Positions 53,758-64,000 of a stretch of 64,000 bases of DNA are shown here, in pieces. Each line of letters starts with the position of its first letter. The first letter of the stretch is position 1. This stretch comes from Azospirillum sp. B21. Its GTDB lineage: Bacteria; Pseudomonadota; Alphaproteobacteria; Azospirillales; Azospirillaceae. The notes beneath the pieces are model-generated. The model searched no databases and was not told where the DNA came from. It worked only from the letters and a program-made list of their open reading frames with translations. The stretch spans positions 557,746 to 621,745 of the forward strand of contig NZ_VTTO01000003.1 of the NCBI RefSeq assembly GCF_008364825.1, in the 5' to 3' direction. A program made the position numbers and the translations under genes.

Positions 53758-56625
53758 TCACGCTCTCTTTCGGGTTGCCGATTTCCGCACAGCCGGCTTC
53801 GCCTTCAGGTAGGGGGCGAGGTAACGGCCGGTATAGCTGCGCTCCACCTTCGCGACATCCTCGGGCGTGCCTTCGGCAACGATCTCGCCGCCGCCGGTGC
53901 CGCCCTCCGGACCCAGGTCGATGATCCAGTCGGCGGTCTTGATGACCTCCAGATTGTGTTCGATCACCAGCACCGTATTGCCCTGGTCGACCAGCGCGTG
54001 CAGCACCTCCATCAGCTTTTCGACGTCGGCGAAATGCAGGCCGGTGGTCGGCTCATCCAGGATGTACAGCGTCCGTCCGGTGGCGCGGCGGCTCAACTCC
54101 TTGGACAGCTTGACGCGCTGCGCCTCGCCGCCCGAGAGCGTGGTCGCCGCCTGACCGATGTGGATGTAGCCAAGGCCGACCCGTTCCAGCGTATCCATCT
54201 TGTCGCGGATGCCGGGCACGGCCTTGAAGAACTCCTTGCCCTCCTCGACCGTCATGTCCAGCACGTCGGCAATGGTCTTGTCGCGGTAGGTGACTTCCAG
54301 AGTCTCGCGGTTGTAGCGCTTGCCGTGGCAGACGTCGCAGGTGACGTAGACATCGGGCAGGAAGTGCATCTCGATCTTGATGACGCCGTCGCCCTGACAG
54401 GCCTCGCAGCGCCCGCCCTTGACGTTGAACGAGAATCGGCCGGGGCCGTAGCCGCGCGCCTTCGATTCCGGCAGACCGGCGAACCAGTCGCGGATCGGCG
54501 TGAAGGCACCGGTGTAGGTGGCGGGGTTGGAGCGCGGGGTGCGGCCGATCGGCGACTGGTCGATGTCGATGACCTTGTCGAGATGCTCCAGACCCAGCAC
54601 TGCGTCATGGTCCGCCGGATGCTCGCGCGCACCCATCAGCTTGCGCGCCACCGCCTTGTACAGCGTCTCGATGATCAGCGTCGACTTGCCGCCGCCCGAC
54701 ACGCCGGTCACGCAGGTGAAGGTGCCCAGCGGAATCTTCGTCGAGACGTTCTGCAGGTTGTTGGCGCGCGCACCCTGCACCTCCAGGAACTGGCCGGGAT
54801 GGCCGGGCCGGCGGGTGTCGGGGACCGGGACGAAGCGGGTGCCGTTCAGATATTGGGCGGTGATGCTGTCGGGGTTCTTCTGAACCTCTTCCGGCCGGCC
54901 CTGGGCGATGACGGTGCCGCCATGCTGGCCGGCGCCGGGACCCATGTCGACCAGATAGTCGGCACTGCGGATGGCGTCCTCGTCATGCTCGACGACGATG
55001 ACGGTGTTGCCGATGTCGCGCAGGCGCTTCAGCGTTTCCAGCAGCCGGTCGTTGTCGCGCTGGTGCAGGCCGATGGACGGCTCGTCCAGCACATAGAGAA
55101 CGCCGGTCAGGCCGGAGCCGATCTGCGAGGCAAGCCGAATCCGTTGGCTCTCGCCGCCGGACAGGGTGCCGGACCCGCGGCTGAGTGTCAGATACTCGAG
55201 GCCGACGGCGTTGAGGAAGCCAAGCCGCTCGTTGATCTCCTTCAGGATCCGGTAGGCGATCTCCCGGTCCTTCGGGCGCAGATGCTCGTTCAACTCGCTG
55301 AACCAGGCGCCGGCGCCGGCGATGGACAGTTCCGCCGCTTCGGAGATGTTGCGGCCGCGGATCTTGACCGCCAGCGCCTCGGGTTTCAGACGAGCGCCCT
55401 TGCAGACCTCGCAGGGCTGAGAGGACTGGTATTTCGACAGCTCGTCGCGGGTCCAGGCGCTGTCGGTCTCGCGGTAGCGACGCTCCAGATTGTTGACGAT
55501 GCCTTCGAACGCCTTGTTGGTCTGATAGCGCCGCAGGCCATCGTCATAGGTCATGGTGATCGCCGACCCGCCCGAGCCGAACAGGATGGTCTGGCGCACC
55601 TTCTCCGGCAGATCCTGCCAGGGGGTGGTCATCGACGCGCCGAAATGCTCGCAGATGCTTTCCAGCGTCTGGTCGTAGTATTTGGAGGTCGAACCCGCCC
55701 ACGGCGCGATGGCGCCCTTGGCGAGCGACAGCCGCTCGTCCGGCACCACCAGCATCGGGTCGAAATAGATCTTGCTGCCCAAGCCATCGCAGGCCGGGCA
55801 GGCGCCGAACGGGTTGTTGAAGGAGAACAGCCGCGGCTCGATCTCCGGAATGGTGAAGCCGCTGACCGGGCAGGCGAATTTCTGCGAGAACACGGTCAAC
55901 TCGTTGGTTTCGGCATTCTCGACCCAGACGATGCCGTCCGCCAGCCCCAGCGCGGTCTCCAGCGAATCGGCCAGACGGTTGCCCAGCCCCTCGCGCACCA
56001 CGATGCGGTCGACCACCACCTCGATGTCGTGCTTCAGCTTCTTGTTGAGCGCCGGCACCTCGTCGATCTCGTACATGGTGCCGTCGACCCGCACGCGCTG
56101 GAAGCCGCGCTTGCGCAGGTCCTGGATTTCCTTCTTGTACTCGCCCTTGCGGCCGCGCACGAACGGCGCCAGCAGCAGCAGGCGCGTGCCTTCCGGCATC
56201 GCCATGATGCGGTCCACCATCTGGCTGACCGTCTGGCTTTCGATGGGCAGGCCGGTGGCGGGCGAATAGGGGATGCCGACGCGCGCCCACAACAGGCGCA
56301 TGTAGTCGTAGATCTCCGTCACCGTGCCCACGGTTGATCGCGGATTCTTCGACGTCGTCTTCTGTTCGATGGAGATGGCCGGCGACAGGCCCTCGATCGA
56401 ATCGACGTCCGGCTTCTGCATCAGTTCCAGGAACTGGCGCGCGTAGGCCGACAGGCTTTCCACGTAGCGCCGCTGCCCCTCGGCATAGATCGTGTCGAAG
56501 GCGAGCGACGACTTGCCCGATCCTGACAGGCCGGTGATGACGATCAACTCGTCGCGCGGCAGATCCACATCGACGTTCTTCAGGTTGTGTTCCCGCGCGC
56601 CGCGGACGCTGATGTACTTGTTCAT
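53758..56625 (-). CDS. uvrA: Excinuclease ABC subunit A
   Basis: A 955-residue DNA damage recognition ATPase of nucleotide excision repair. Two ABC domains: first Walker [13 protein letters not shown] near residue 35, signature [12 protein letters not shown], second Walker [12 protein letters not shown] and second signature [12 protein letters not shown]. Zinc-binding Cys pairs ([25 protein letters not shown]) are visible. ATG 56625. A candidate LexA operator overlaps the start. The C-terminus ends in a basic KSATRKRA tail. Confidence 0.97.
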   Translation of the reverse strand: MNKYISVRGAREHNLKNVDVDLPRDELIVITGLSGSGKSSLAFDTIYAEGQRRYVESLSAYARQFLELMQKPDVDSIEGLSPAISIEQKTTSKNPRSTVGTVTEIYDYMRLLWARVGIPYSPATGLPIESQTVSQMVDRIMAMPEGTRLLLLAPFVRGRKGEYKKEIQDLRKRGFQRVRVDGTMYEIDEVPALNKKLKHDIEVVVDRIVVREGLGNRLADSLETALGLADGIVWVENAETNELTVFSQKFACPVSGFTIPEIEPRLFSFNNPFGACPACDGLGSKIYFDPMLVVPDERLSLAKGAIAPWAGSTSKYYDQTLESICEHFGASMTTPWQDLPEKVRQTILFGSGGSAITMTYDDGLRRYQTNKAFEGIVNNLERRYRETDSAWTRDELSKYQSSQPCEVCKGARLKPEALAVKIRGRNISEAAELSIAGAGAWFSELNEHLRPKDREIAYRILKEINERLGFLNAVGLEYLTLSRGSGTLSGGESQRIRLASQIGSGLTGVLYVLDEPSIGLHQRDNDRLLETLKRLRDIGNTVIVVEHDEDAIRSADYLVDMGPGAGQHGGTVIAQGRPEEVQKNPDSITAQYLNGTRFVPVPDTRRPGHPGQFLEVQGARANNLQNVSTKIPLGTFTCVTGVSGGGKSTLIIETLYKAVARKLMGAREHPADHDAVLGLEHLDKVIDIDQSPIGRTPRSNPATYTGAFTPIRDWFAGLPESKARGYGPGRFSFNVKGGRCEACQGDGVIKIEMHFLPDVYVTCDVCHGKRYNRETLEVTYRDKTIADVLDMTVEEGKEFFKAVPGIRDKMDTLERVGLGYIHIGQAATTLSGGEAQRVKLSKELSRRATGRTLYILDEPTTGLHFADVEKLMEVLHALVDQGNTVLVIEHNLEVIKTADWIIDLGPEGGTGGGEIVAEGTPEDVAKVERSYTGRYLAPYLKAKPAVRKSATRKRA

Positions 56626-56634
56626 GGAGTGTTC
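56620..56634. promoter_or_regulatory. Candidate LexA (SOS) operator at the uvrA start
   Basis: GTTC-ATGGAGT-GTTC on plus (GAAC-ACTCCAT-GAAC on minus) is a perfect match to the alphaproteobacterial direct-repeat LexA box GTTC-N7-GTTC. It overlaps the uvrA ATG, so it would act downstream of the transcription start. One half comes from the ATG-AAC codons and could be chance. Confidence 0.5.
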
Positions 56635-56794
56635 TTTTACCCGAAGCCCATCCGGATGGAAAGTGGCAAGCAGCCGTGCCGCATGACGAAATACGGACCG
56701 CCCTGCTGAGTCTCTTGCGGGACCGCCGGACGCTGGCCGGCTGACGATATATGCGCCGGGCGCGTCATTGCCACGGGTGCCCGGCGCAGGTCGG

Positions 56795-58399
56795 TCATGA
56801 CCAGAAGGGCGGCACCGCGCGGAAACGCTTCCACAGTTCGGGCAGCGCCTTGCGCCGCTTGTCCGTCTGGCGCTCGATCCAGGCGGCGACGGCGGCGGCG
56901 GTCTTCGGGTCCGCACCCTTCAGTTCGCCCAACATGCGGGCGCCGGTGACGGCGTCCTGTTCGGCGTCGAGCGCCGCCTGCAGCGGCTCAAGCGTCGCGA
57001 AGAAGGGCAGGGCGGCGGCCTCCGGATAAAGGCCGCGGAAGAAATCGGCGGTATAGCGCAGGCTGCGCAGCCGGCGGCGCAGCTTGTCGCGGCCCTTGGC
57101 ATCCTCCGGCGGCTTGGCCGCTTTGCCGAGCTTCGCCATGCGGGCCGACAGCCAGCCGCCAGCCAGCGTGGCGACCGGCGCCGACAACATGGCGCGGCGG
57201 TCGCCCTCGGCCTCCGACATCCAGCGGCCATGCTCCAGCCACGCCCCCAGTCCCAGGACCATGGTGGTGCAGCCGGGCGCCAGGATCGCCGCCATCGCCT
57301 CCCGCGCCGGACCGGCCCCGGCAGAGCGGGCGAGAGCGGCAAGCTGGTCCAGCGCCGGGCGGTTGATGACCGGCAGCGCGGAGGAGTCGGCGAGCAGCGG
57401 GTCGATGACGCCGGACATCAGCACGTCCCAGCCCCGTGCCGGTCCAAGCCGTTTTGCCAGCGCCCGGCTCTCCTCCACCAGCCGGTCGGCTTCGGGGGAG
57501 GCGATCAGCGGCGCGAAGAGCCGGTGGGCGATGCGAAGCCGGCGCAGCGCGATGCGCATGCGGTGCAGCCCCTCCACGTCGCTGCCGCCCAGCGCGCAGG
57601 CCTCGTTGGCGAGGAACTGCCGCAACGCCTGGCGCAGGATGTGGCGATAGGCCTCGGCCACCGTGGTCAGGGGCGACAGGCCCAGCGGCTCGGCCTCCAC
57701 CGGGCGGGGCGTCTTGCCGGTGACCAGCCGAATCCCGGCCTCCGCCTTGCTTTCGGTGCCGATGCGCATGGGGATGGCGGCCTGCAGGGTCAGTGCCAGA
57801 TCGAACAGGCTGGCGACCTTTCCGGCCTTCAGCTCCAGTTCCACCTCGCTGATCGGCAGCGAGTTGCCGCCGGCATAGACCCGCCCGTCATCGACCGCCA
57901 TCTCCACCGCCGTCAACGGATCGGGACGGAGCAGCAGGGTGGTGCGGCGGAAATCGGTGATGAACAGGCAGTCCAGATCGTCGAGAGCCGCCGCCGGCAC
58001 CAGACCGGCGACGCCGGGATCGGTCAGCACGCCGCGATCCACCGCCTCGCCCGCGACGGTCCAGTCCCATTCCCGCCGCACCGCGACCGCGGCGGAATCG
58101 CCGGGGCTGGCGCTGTTGACCGTCTTCAGCGTCTGGACGAAGCGGTCGCCCTCCTGCCGCACGCGCAGCGCCACGCCGTTGGCTGCCAGCTTCAGGTCCG
58201 GCGTGTCGAAATAGGCGGTACGCAGGCGCTGAGTCGTCGCCGGCCCATCGGCCAGCGCCAACAGGGCCGGCAGCGAGGCGACCCGCGCCAGATCCGCCGA
58301 GGCCGCATGGAGTTTCAGCTCCACCTCGCGGAAGGCGGGGGCGGGGGCTTGCGCATCGGGGGCGGCCGACGGATTGGCTGGCGGAATGGCGGGTGGCAA
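56795..58399 (-). CDS. CYTH and CHAD domain protein
   Basis: A ~534-residue protein. The N-terminal CYTH domain (from [11 protein letters not shown], the ExExK triphosphate motif) covers ~1-210, with [20 protein letters not shown] and RREWDW. The CHAD domain follows, starting near [20 protein letters not shown], with repeated Arg/Lys/His helices that bind polyphosphate; [19 protein letters not shown] is its second half. It probably acts on or sits on polyphosphate. No ATG fits the N-terminus: TTG 58399 has GGGAGG ten bases upstream, TTG 58444 gives a longer form. Confidence 0.88.
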   Translation of the reverse strand: MPPAIPPANPSAAPDAQAPAPAFREVELKLHAASADLARVASLPALLALADGPATTQRLRTAYFDTPDLKLAANGVALRVRQEGDRFVQTLKTVNSASPGDSAAVAVRREWDWTVAGEAVDRGVLTDPGVAGLVPAAALDDLDCLFITDFRRTTLLLRPDPLTAVEMAVDDGRVYAGGNSLPISEVELELKAGKVASLFDLALTLQAAIPMRIGTESKAEAGIRLVTGKTPRPVEAEPLGLSPLTTVAEAYRHILRQALRQFLANEACALGGSDVEGLHRMRIALRRLRIAHRLFAPLIASPEADRLVEESRALAKRLGPARGWDVLMSGVIDPLLADSSALPVINRPALDQLAALARSAGAGPAREAMAAILAPGCTTMVLGLGAWLEHGRWMSEAEGDRRAMLSAPVATLAGGWLSARMAKLGKAAKPPEDAKGRDKLRRRLRSLRYTADFFRGLYPEAAALPFFATLEPLQAALDAEQDAVTGARMLGELKGADPKTAAAVAAWIERQTDKRRKALPELWKRFRAVPPFWS

Positions 58400-58498
58400 G
58401 GGTCGGCGTCCTCCCGAATCCGGCCGAAATGGCCTGGCGGCCAAAGTGGCCTGGAATGGAACTGGTGGTTCCGTGGATACTCCAACCGCCGCCGCAGG

Positions 58499-59017
58499 TT
58501 AAGAGAGTTTACGCGGTTGCACAAAATCCGCCAGCCGGCCGGCGCCAAGCTCCAGGTCCGCCCAATGCAGGGTCTCGAAGACAAGGACGGCGCAGGCGCC
58601 GGTCGGAAATTTTTCGGCCAGATCATGGCGCAGGTGATGGTCGCCGCTGCCGGTCAGTGCGTTCGCCAACTCGTGCAGATCCGGATTGTGGGCCACCAGC
58701 ATCACGCCGGTCGCCTTGTCCGGTACGTCGCGCAGCCGCTCCAGCAGCGTGCGGGCGCCGCACAGATACAGGCCGCGTTCATGCTCGACCGGCGGATAGG
58801 GTGCGCCCATCGCCGTCATCACCCGCTTGCGCGTTTCCACCGCCCGGACCGCGGTCGAGCACAGGACGAGGTCGATATGGGCATGATGCCTGGCGAGATA
58901 GCCGCCGACCAGCGACGCCGCCTTCTCCCCGCGGGCGTTCAGGGGACGGTCGTGGTCGCCCAGCGACGGATCGTCCCAGGAGGATTTGGCGTGGCGCAGC
59001 AGGAACAACGTCTTCAT
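58499..59017 (-). CDS. SixA-like histidine phosphatase
   Basis: A 172-residue protein of the phosphoglycerate-mutase-like histidine phosphatase family, with the RHG-type motif as [11 protein letters not shown] near the N-terminus and a second active His in [12 protein letters not shown]. SixA members remove phosphate from phospho-His proteins. Located between the CYTH-CHAD gene and ppk, divergent from ppk. ATG 59017. Substrate not known; polyphosphate-linked context is notable. Confidence 0.9.
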   Translation of the reverse strand: MKTLFLLRHAKSSWDDPSLGDHDRPLNARGEKAASLVGGYLARHHAHIDLVLCSTAVRAVETRKRVMTAMGAPYPPVEHERGLYLCGARTLLERLRDVPDKATGVMLVAHNPDLHELANALTGSGDHHLRHDLAEKFPTGACAVLVFETLHWADLELGAGRLADFVQPRKLS

Positions 59018-59207
59018 GGCGGGATTCGGTCGTATTAGACTGGCCGTATGGCGGGGAAGGGGTGGGAGATGGCTTGGTACATCGCCAAATGGGAGTCCTG
59101 AAACCGTAACGCATATGGGATACTCTGTCTGCCCACCATGTAACGGTTGCCCGAGGCGCCGCACCGCGGCCCGGGGCGGACGGGGTCCCAAGATTTCAGA
59201 GGTTGAC

Positions 59208-61355
59208 GTGACGCATCTCCAGGAACTCGAGTCGGTCGGCATCGAGCCCAACGCTCCGGAACGCTTCATCAATCGGGAGCTGTCGTGGCTGGCCTTCAAC
59301 CAGCGTGTCCTGGACGAGGCCGCCAATCCGAACCATCCCCTTCTGGAAAGGCTGCGCTTCCTGTCGATCTCCGCCAGCAACCTTGACGAATTCTACATGG
59401 TCCGCGTCGCCGGCCTGAAAGGGCAGGTGGCCGCCGGGGTGAAGGCGCCCAGCCCGGAGAATCTCACGCCTGCCCAGCAGCTGACGGCGGTCAAGCAGCG
59501 CATCGCCGCATTGATGGACAGCCAGCAGACGATGTGGCGCACCCTGAAGGGCGAGCTGCGCGAGGCCGGAATCTCGGTCGTCGATCCCAGTGACCTCAGC
59601 GAAGGCGAGCTGGATTGGCTGGAGGCCAAGTTCCTCGACGACATCTTCCCGATTCTGACTCCCATCGCGGTCGACCCAGCCCATCCCTTCCCGTTCCTGC
59701 CGAACCTGGGATTCTCGCTGGCGCTTCAGCTGCACGATCCGGTCAAGGGCCGGCACATCGACGCGCTGGTGCCGCTGCCCACGCAGCTGGAACGGTTCAT
59801 GCGCCTGCCGGGATCGGACATCCGCTTCATCCAGCTGGAAAAGGTGGTGATGCAGTTCATCGACCGCCTGTTCCCTCCGTTCCAGGTCAAGGCGCACGGT
59901 GTCTTCCGCGTCCTGCGCGACAGCGAGATCGAGATCGAGGAAGAGGCGGAGGATCTGGTCCGCACCTTCGAAAGCGCGCTGAAGCGCCGCCGCCGCGGCA
60001 GCGTCATCCGGCTGGCGACCGACAGCGGCATGGCGGCCGATCTGCGTGAATTCCTGCGCCATGAACTGAACGTGGCGTCGGACGACGTCTTCATCCTGGA
60101 CGGGCTGATCGGCCTGACGGACACCAAGCTGCTGATCGTCGACGAGCGGCCGGATCTGGTCTTCCGCCCCTTCAACGCCCGCTTCCCCGAGCGGATTCGC
60201 GATTTCGGCGGCGATTGCTTCGCAGCCATCCGCCATAAGGACATCGTCGTTCACCACCCCTACGAATCTTTCGACGTGGTGGTGCAGTTCATCCGGCAGG
60301 CGGCGCGCGACCCTCAGGTGGTGGCGATCAAGCAGACGCTCTACCGCACCAGCAAGGACAGTCCCATCGTCGCGGCCCTGATCGAGGCGGCGGAGGCCGG
60401 CAAGTCGGTAACCGCGCTGGTGGAACTGAAGGCCCGCTTCGACGAGGAGGCCAACATCCGCTGGGCGCGCGACCTGGAACGCGCCGGCGCCCAGGTGGTC
60501 TACGGCTTCGTCGATCTGAAGACGCACGCCAAGGTGTCGCTGGTCGTGCGGCGCGAGAAGAAGGCGCTGCGCAGCTACGTCCATTTCGGTACCGGCAACT
60601 ATCACCCGATCACCGCGAAGGTCTACACCGACCTGTCCTTCTTCACCTGCGACCCGGCGCTGTGCCACGACGCCGCCGTGATGTTCAACTTCATGACCGG
60701 CTACGCCACGCCAAAGGTTCTGGAGAAGATCGCCATCGCGCCGATCACCCTGCGCCAGCGCCTGTCCGACCTGATCGAGGGCGAGATCGCCCATGCCGCC
60801 GCCGGCCGTCCGGCCTCGATCTGGGTGAAGCTGAACTCCCTGGTCGATCCGGTCATCATCGACAAGCTTTACAAGGCTTCCCAGGCCGGGGTGCAGATCG
60901 ACATGATCATCCGCGGCATCTGCTGCCTGCGGCCGGGGGTGAAGGGGTTGTCGGAGAACATCCGCGTGCGCAGCATCGTCGGCCGCTTCCTGGAGCATGG
61001 CCGCGTCATCTGCTTCGGCAACGGCCATCCCATGCCCAGCAACCAGGCCAAGATCTTCATCTCCTCGGCTGACTGGATGACACGCAACCTGGACCGCCGC
61101 ATTGAAACCCTGGTGCCCATCGAAAACCCGACGGTGCACGAACAGGTGCTCGACCAGATCATGGTCGCCAACATGAAGGACGACGCAAGCACCTGGAAGC
61201 TCGGCCCCGATGGCGTGTACCATCGGATCAAAGCTGGCCCTGACGCGTTCAGCGCCCATAATTACTTCATGACCAACCCCAGCCTGTCGGGCCGGGGCAG
61301 CGCGCTCAGCAGCAAGCGCACGCCGCCGCGGCTCATGCTGCACGCGGTGTCCTGA
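59208..61355 (+). CDS. ppk: Polyphosphate kinase 1
   Basis: A 715-residue enzyme that reversibly builds inorganic polyphosphate from ATP. It starts [20 protein letters not shown] as the family does. The autophosphorylated His is in [10 protein letters not shown] and the second essential His in [11 protein letters not shown]; the acidic-pocket [13 protein letters not shown] is also present. GTG 59208 with GAGG five bases upstream is preferred over longer in-frame starts that would run into the promoter. It is followed 23 bases later by ppx, so they form an operon. Confidence 0.95.
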   Translation: MTHLQELESVGIEPNAPERFINRELSWLAFNQRVLDEAANPNHPLLERLRFLSISASNLDEFYMVRVAGLKGQVAAGVKAPSPENLTPAQQLTAVKQRIAALMDSQQTMWRTLKGELREAGISVVDPSDLSEGELDWLEAKFLDDIFPILTPIAVDPAHPFPFLPNLGFSLALQLHDPVKGRHIDALVPLPTQLERFMRLPGSDIRFIQLEKVVMQFIDRLFPPFQVKAHGVFRVLRDSEIEIEEEAEDLVRTFESALKRRRRGSVIRLATDSGMAADLREFLRHELNVASDDVFILDGLIGLTDTKLLIVDERPDLVFRPFNARFPERIRDFGGDCFAAIRHKDIVVHHPYESFDVVVQFIRQAARDPQVVAIKQTLYRTSKDSPIVAALIEAAEAGKSVTALVELKARFDEEANIRWARDLERAGAQVVYGFVDLKTHAKVSLVVRREKKALRSYVHFGTGNYHPITAKVYTDLSFFTCDPALCHDAAVMFNFMTGYATPKVLEKIAIAPITLRQRLSDLIEGEIAHAAAGRPASIWVKLNSLVDPVIIDKLYKASQAGVQIDMIIRGICCLRPGVKGLSENIRVRSIVGRFLEHGRVICFGNGHPMPSNQAKIFISSADWMTRNLDRRIETLVPIENPTVHEQVLDQIMVANMKDDASTWKLGPDGVYHRIKAGPDAFSAHNYFMTNPSLSGRGSALSSKRTPPRLMLHAVS

Positions 61356-61378
61356 GGACGGGTGACGGGAGTCTGAGT

Positions 61379-62929
61379 ATGAGCAAGGACAATCGCGCGG
61401 CCGCCGTTGCGGGCGACGTTTCCGCCGTCTGGAATGCGTCGGCCGGTGGTTCGGCGGAGCGCGTCGGCGTGATCGACATCGGGTCCAACTCGATCCGGCT
61501 CGTCGTCTATGACGGGTTGACCCGCTCGCCGCTCGCCCTGTTCAACGAGAAGGTGCTGTGCGGCCTCGGCCGCGGGGTGGAGAAGTCGGGCCTGCTGAAC
61601 CCCGACGGCGTGGCCCAGGGATTGGCGGCGCTGGAACGCTTCGCCACACTGGCCCAGGGCATGCGCGTCGGCCGGCTGGATGTGATCGCCACCGCCGCCG
61701 TACGCGATGCCCGTGACGGCGCCGCCTTCGTCGACGCCATCCGCCGCCGCGCCGGCCTGACCGTCCGCGTCATCTGCGGGGAGGAAGAGGCGCGGCTGTC
61801 CGCCATGGGCGTGCTGTCCGGCACCCCCGGCGCCGACGGCCTCGTCGGCGACCTCGGCGGCGGTAGCCTGGAGTTGGTGACGCTGGACCGCGGCGTGATC
61901 GGCAAGCAGGTGACGCTGCCGCTCGGGCCCTTGCGGCTGATGGAGGTCGGCTCTTCCAAGGGCGGGCCGGCCAAGCTGATCGACCAGCATCTGGAATCGC
62001 TGCCCTGGTTGCCGGCGATGAAGGGCCGGCCCTTCTACCCAGTCGGCGGAAGCTGGCGCGCCATCGCCAAGCTGCATATGGAGCAGTCCGGCCACCCGCT
62101 GCACATCATCCACCACTACACGATTCCGTCCGCCGACGCGCGGGAGTTCACCGGTCTGATCGGCCGGCAGAGCCGCTCGTCGCTGGAGAAGATGGCGGGG
62201 TCGCGCCGCCGGCTGGACACGCTGCCCTTCGCCGGGCTGGTGCTGGAGCGGCTGCTGCGCATCGCCCAGCCGTCCAAGCTCGTGTTTTCCGCCTATGGCC
62301 TGCGGGAAGGCCACCTCTATTCGCTGCTGTCGCCGGAAGGGCAGCGCGAGGACCCGCTGATGGCCTCGGCCGCCGACTGGGCACGGCGCTTCGGGCGGAT
62401 GGGCGACCCGGCTCTGCTGATGTCCTGGACAGCCGGGCTGTTCGCCGGCGAGGACGACAACGCCATCCGCCTGCGCCATGCCGCCTGCCTGCTGAGCGAT
62501 GTCGGCTGGGCCGACCATCCCGATTACAGGGCCGAGCATGCCTTTCTGCGCGTGCTGCGCTACCCGTTCCCGGCGCTCGACCATGACGAGCGCGCCTTCC
62601 TGGCGCTCATCGCCCATGCCCGCTATTCGGGCACCATCGACGTGCCACTGACCGCGCCGGTGCGGACCCTGGTGTCGGAAGGGCAGGGGATGAAGGCGCT
62701 GGTGCTGGGGCTGGCACTCCGCCTCGCCCACACGCTGTCAGGCGGCGCCACGGCGCTGCTGGAGCGGACCAGCCTGAAGGTGGGCGACGGCCGCATCGTG
62801 CTGTCCCTTCCCGATGACGGCAGCGTGCCGTCCGGCGAAGCGGTGCAGCGCCGCATCGACGCGCTCGCCAAGGCGATGAACCTGAAGAGCGATGTGGTTC
62901 AGCCGCTGCGACCACAAGCGGCGGAGTAG
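61379..62929 (+). CDS. ppx: Exopolyphosphatase / GppA family phosphatase
   Basis: A 516-residue ASKHA-fold phosphatase that shortens polyphosphate from the ends and may hydrolyse pppGpp. Phosphate motifs are VIDIGSNSIRLVVYD and VGDLGGGSLELVTLD. The C-terminal half is a long helical HD-like extension (HAACLLSDVGWADHPDYRAE) as in longer Ppx proteins. ATG 61379. Downstream of ppk in one operon, giving opposing synthesis and breakdown. Confidence 0.94.
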   Translation: MSKDNRAAAVAGDVSAVWNASAGGSAERVGVIDIGSNSIRLVVYDGLTRSPLALFNEKVLCGLGRGVEKSGLLNPDGVAQGLAALERFATLAQGMRVGRLDVIATAAVRDARDGAAFVDAIRRRAGLTVRVICGEEEARLSAMGVLSGTPGADGLVGDLGGGSLELVTLDRGVIGKQVTLPLGPLRLMEVGSSKGGPAKLIDQHLESLPWLPAMKGRPFYPVGGSWRAIAKLHMEQSGHPLHIIHHYTIPSADAREFTGLIGRQSRSSLEKMAGSRRRLDTLPFAGLVLERLLRIAQPSKLVFSAYGLREGHLYSLLSPEGQREDPLMASAADWARRFGRMGDPALLMSWTAGLFAGEDDNAIRLRHAACLLSDVGWADHPDYRAEHAFLRVLRYPFPALDHDERAFLALIAHARYSGTIDVPLTAPVRTLVSEGQGMKALVLGLALRLAHTLSGGATALLERTSLKVGDGRIVLSLPDDGSVPSGEAVQRRIDALAKAMNLKSDVVQPLRPQAAE

Positions 62930-62960
62930 GGCGGCAGAGCAGGGCCTGTGGAACAGGGCA

Positions 62961-62999
62961 ATCGGGCCGCTCGCCGCTGAATGGCGGCCGCGGCCCGAT
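62961..62999. terminator. Hairpin between ppx and SDR genes
   Basis: ATCGGGCCGC (62961-62970) pairs with GCGGCCCGAT (62990-62999). It lies between two converging genes and probably ends both, though it lacks a clear T-run. Confidence 0.5.
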
Positions 63000-63003
63000 C
63001 GTA

Positions 63004-63768
63004 TCAGGTTCCGGTAATGGAAACGCCGCCGTCCACCAGCATCGCCGTACCGGTCGTGAAGCTGGAAGCATCGGACGCCAGATAGAGCGCCGACTGGGCG
63101 ATCTCGCGTGGCGTGGCGAGGCGCTTCAGCGCGTGAAGCCCCTGGACGAATGCCAAGGCCTCCGGCGTGTTCGACACCGCCCGTCCCATCGGCGTGTCGG
63201 TGCCGCCCGGCAGCAATGCGTTGGCACGGATGCCGTGGGGGCCATATTCGGCGGCGATCACTCGCATCAGCCCGATCAGCCCGGCCTTGCTCGCCGCATA
63301 GGCGCCCATTCCGGGAAAGCCGACCGTGTGGCCGACGAAGGTGGAGGTGAAGATCAGCGATCCGCCGCCGCAGGCGAGCATCGCCGGAATCTGGTGCTTG
63401 GCTGCATGAAAGGCGCTGGTCAGGTTGGTGTCGATCACGTCATGCCACATCTCCGCGGTCATGTCCGGAATCGAGGTTTGGGCGCCGGTGGCGCCGGCAT
63501 TGTTGAAGGCGATATCCAGACCGCCGAAGCGTTGAGTGGCGACCTGAACGGCTTCACGCGCAACCTCTGCGTCCTTGACGTCGCCGGCCACTGCGACGGC
63601 CTCGGTGCCTCTGTCCCGGATTTCCTCCGCCAGTCGCTCGAGTTCGTCGCGCCTCCGTGCCACGAGCACGAGAGTCGCGCCTTGCTCCGCGAACAGCAGC
63701 GCCGTCTCGCGGCCGATCCCCGAACTGGCGCCCGTGACGATTGCAATCTTTCCGTCGATCTGTCCCAT
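63004..63768 (-). CDS. Short-chain dehydrogenase/reductase (SDR), classical type
   Basis: A 254-residue NAD(P)-dependent oxidoreductase: IVTGASSGIGRETALLF cofactor loop, FNNAGATG, and YAASKAGLIGLMRV catalytic Tyr/Lys with Ser in IFTSTFVG. Two ATGs are possible, 63774 and 63768; the latter is preferred as GGAG then lies seven bases upstream. No paired regulator is visible inside the window. Substrate unknown. Confidence 0.93.
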   Translation of the reverse strand: MGQIDGKIAIVTGASSGIGRETALLFAEQGATLVLVARRRDELERLAEEIRDRGTEAVAVAGDVKDAEVAREAVQVATQRFGGLDIAFNNAGATGAQTSIPDMTAEMWHDVIDTNLTSAFHAAKHQIPAMLACGGGSLIFTSTFVGHTVGFPGMGAYAASKAGLIGLMRVIAAEYGPHGIRANALLPGGTDTPMGRAVSNTPEALAFVQGLHALKRLATPREIAQSALYLASDASSFTTGTAMLVDGGVSITGT

Positions 63769-64000
63769 GGCCATTCTCCGTTGCGATGAACGGCCCGAAA
63801 ATCGCGAACACAGGCCATGGCAGGCTATCCGGTTCTTGCTTTCGAATTCGCAAGGTCGGAACCGCCCCGTTCCGCCCCGAACGTCCAATAATTTCCATAA
63901 TCTTGCTTATGTGTTTTTTATGTGTGTAGGCGCAATGTCAGAATGTCAGTCCAGCGCAACATAGAACTGTCAGTCTTCCGTCGGGATTGCGACGGCTGGG
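63769..64000. other. Non-coding tail with a small AT-rich patch
   Basis: About 230 bases without a convincing gene. The stretch near 63890-63930 is unusually AT-rich for this genome (TTGCTTATGTGTTTTTTATG), which suggests a promoter or divergent control region for a gene beyond the window. No clear hexamer pair was identified. Confidence 0.35.

Noticed and set aside
53389..56337. A 982-residue open frame opposite uvrA
   Set aside because: It is antisense to a secure uvrA, has Arg/Ala/Gly/Asp-rich composition without domains, and is explained by the high GC content leaving few stops.
59018..59207. Possible Pho box ahead of ppk
   Set aside because: I could not find two CTGTCAT-like repeats at the right spacing; only a weak AACCGT/ACGGTT inverted pair is present.

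Overview
The window is one 64 kb stretch of a high-GC chromosome with tightly packed, mostly single-copy housekeeping genes. The gene set points to an alphaproteobacterium of the Rhodospirillales, most like Azospirillum: hopanoid genes hpnCDE, homospermidine synthase with a fold-III ornithine decarboxylase, a yajC-secD-secF-Mth938 string, a GTTC-N7-GTTC type SOS operator at uvrA, and a histidine kinase with a plant-type ethylene-binding membrane domain. This assignment comes from gene content only. I see no rRNA, tRNA, CRISPR array, insertion sequence, phage gene or integrase.

Layout. 1-5.2 kb: 3' part of glycogen phosphorylase, aspartate-semialdehyde dehydrogenase, release factor 3. 5.4-7.3 kb: ethylene-receptor-like histidine kinase and a lone receiver protein. 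7.3-16.7 kb (minus): a predicted amide-ligase/transglutaminase system (circularly permuted ATP-grasp plus alpha-E protein, a transglutaminase, a transglutaminase-DUF2126 giant) with a RoxA-like di-haem c lipoprotein between its parts. 16.9-21.5 kb: an unknown protein, an LprI-like exported protein, a divergent SDR/LysR pair, an aldose epimerase. 21.8-30.4 kb: a Ser/Thr kinase with a large helical N-terminus, an exported cyclophilin, a YdbH-YnbE-YdbL envelope operon coupled to a TPR-OGT-like glycosyltransferase, and a membrane-anchored coiled-coil protein. 30.5-38.2 kb (minus): lptD, homospermidine synthase, ornithine decarboxylase behind a structured leader with a tiny upstream ORF, acireductone dioxygenase, an MFS exporter.

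38.4-42.4 kb: serS-surE-pcm-nlpD with 1-4 base overlaps, converging on a DUF815 ATPase. 43.5-47.0 kb: yajC-secD-secF-Mth938. 47.1-51.0 kb (minus): hpnC-hpnD-hpnE-sodB, then a divergent squalene/phytoene-synthase-fold protein resembling NDUFAF6. 52-56.6 kb (minus): trmFO, a Thr-rich lipoprotein, uvrA. 56.8-62.9 kb: a polyphosphate module, CYTH-CHAD and SixA-like genes divergent from ppk-ppx. 63.0-63.8 kb: a second SDR; the last 230 bases hold no gene I can support.

The most interesting items are the ethylene-sensor pair, the candidate leader-peptide attenuator of ornithine decarboxylase, the amide-ligase cluster split by the di-haem lipoprotein, and the two mitochondrial complex I assembly factor homologues flanking an inserted hopanoid/sodB block. 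All functions are assigned from recognisable motifs and neighbourhood; no database search was run.
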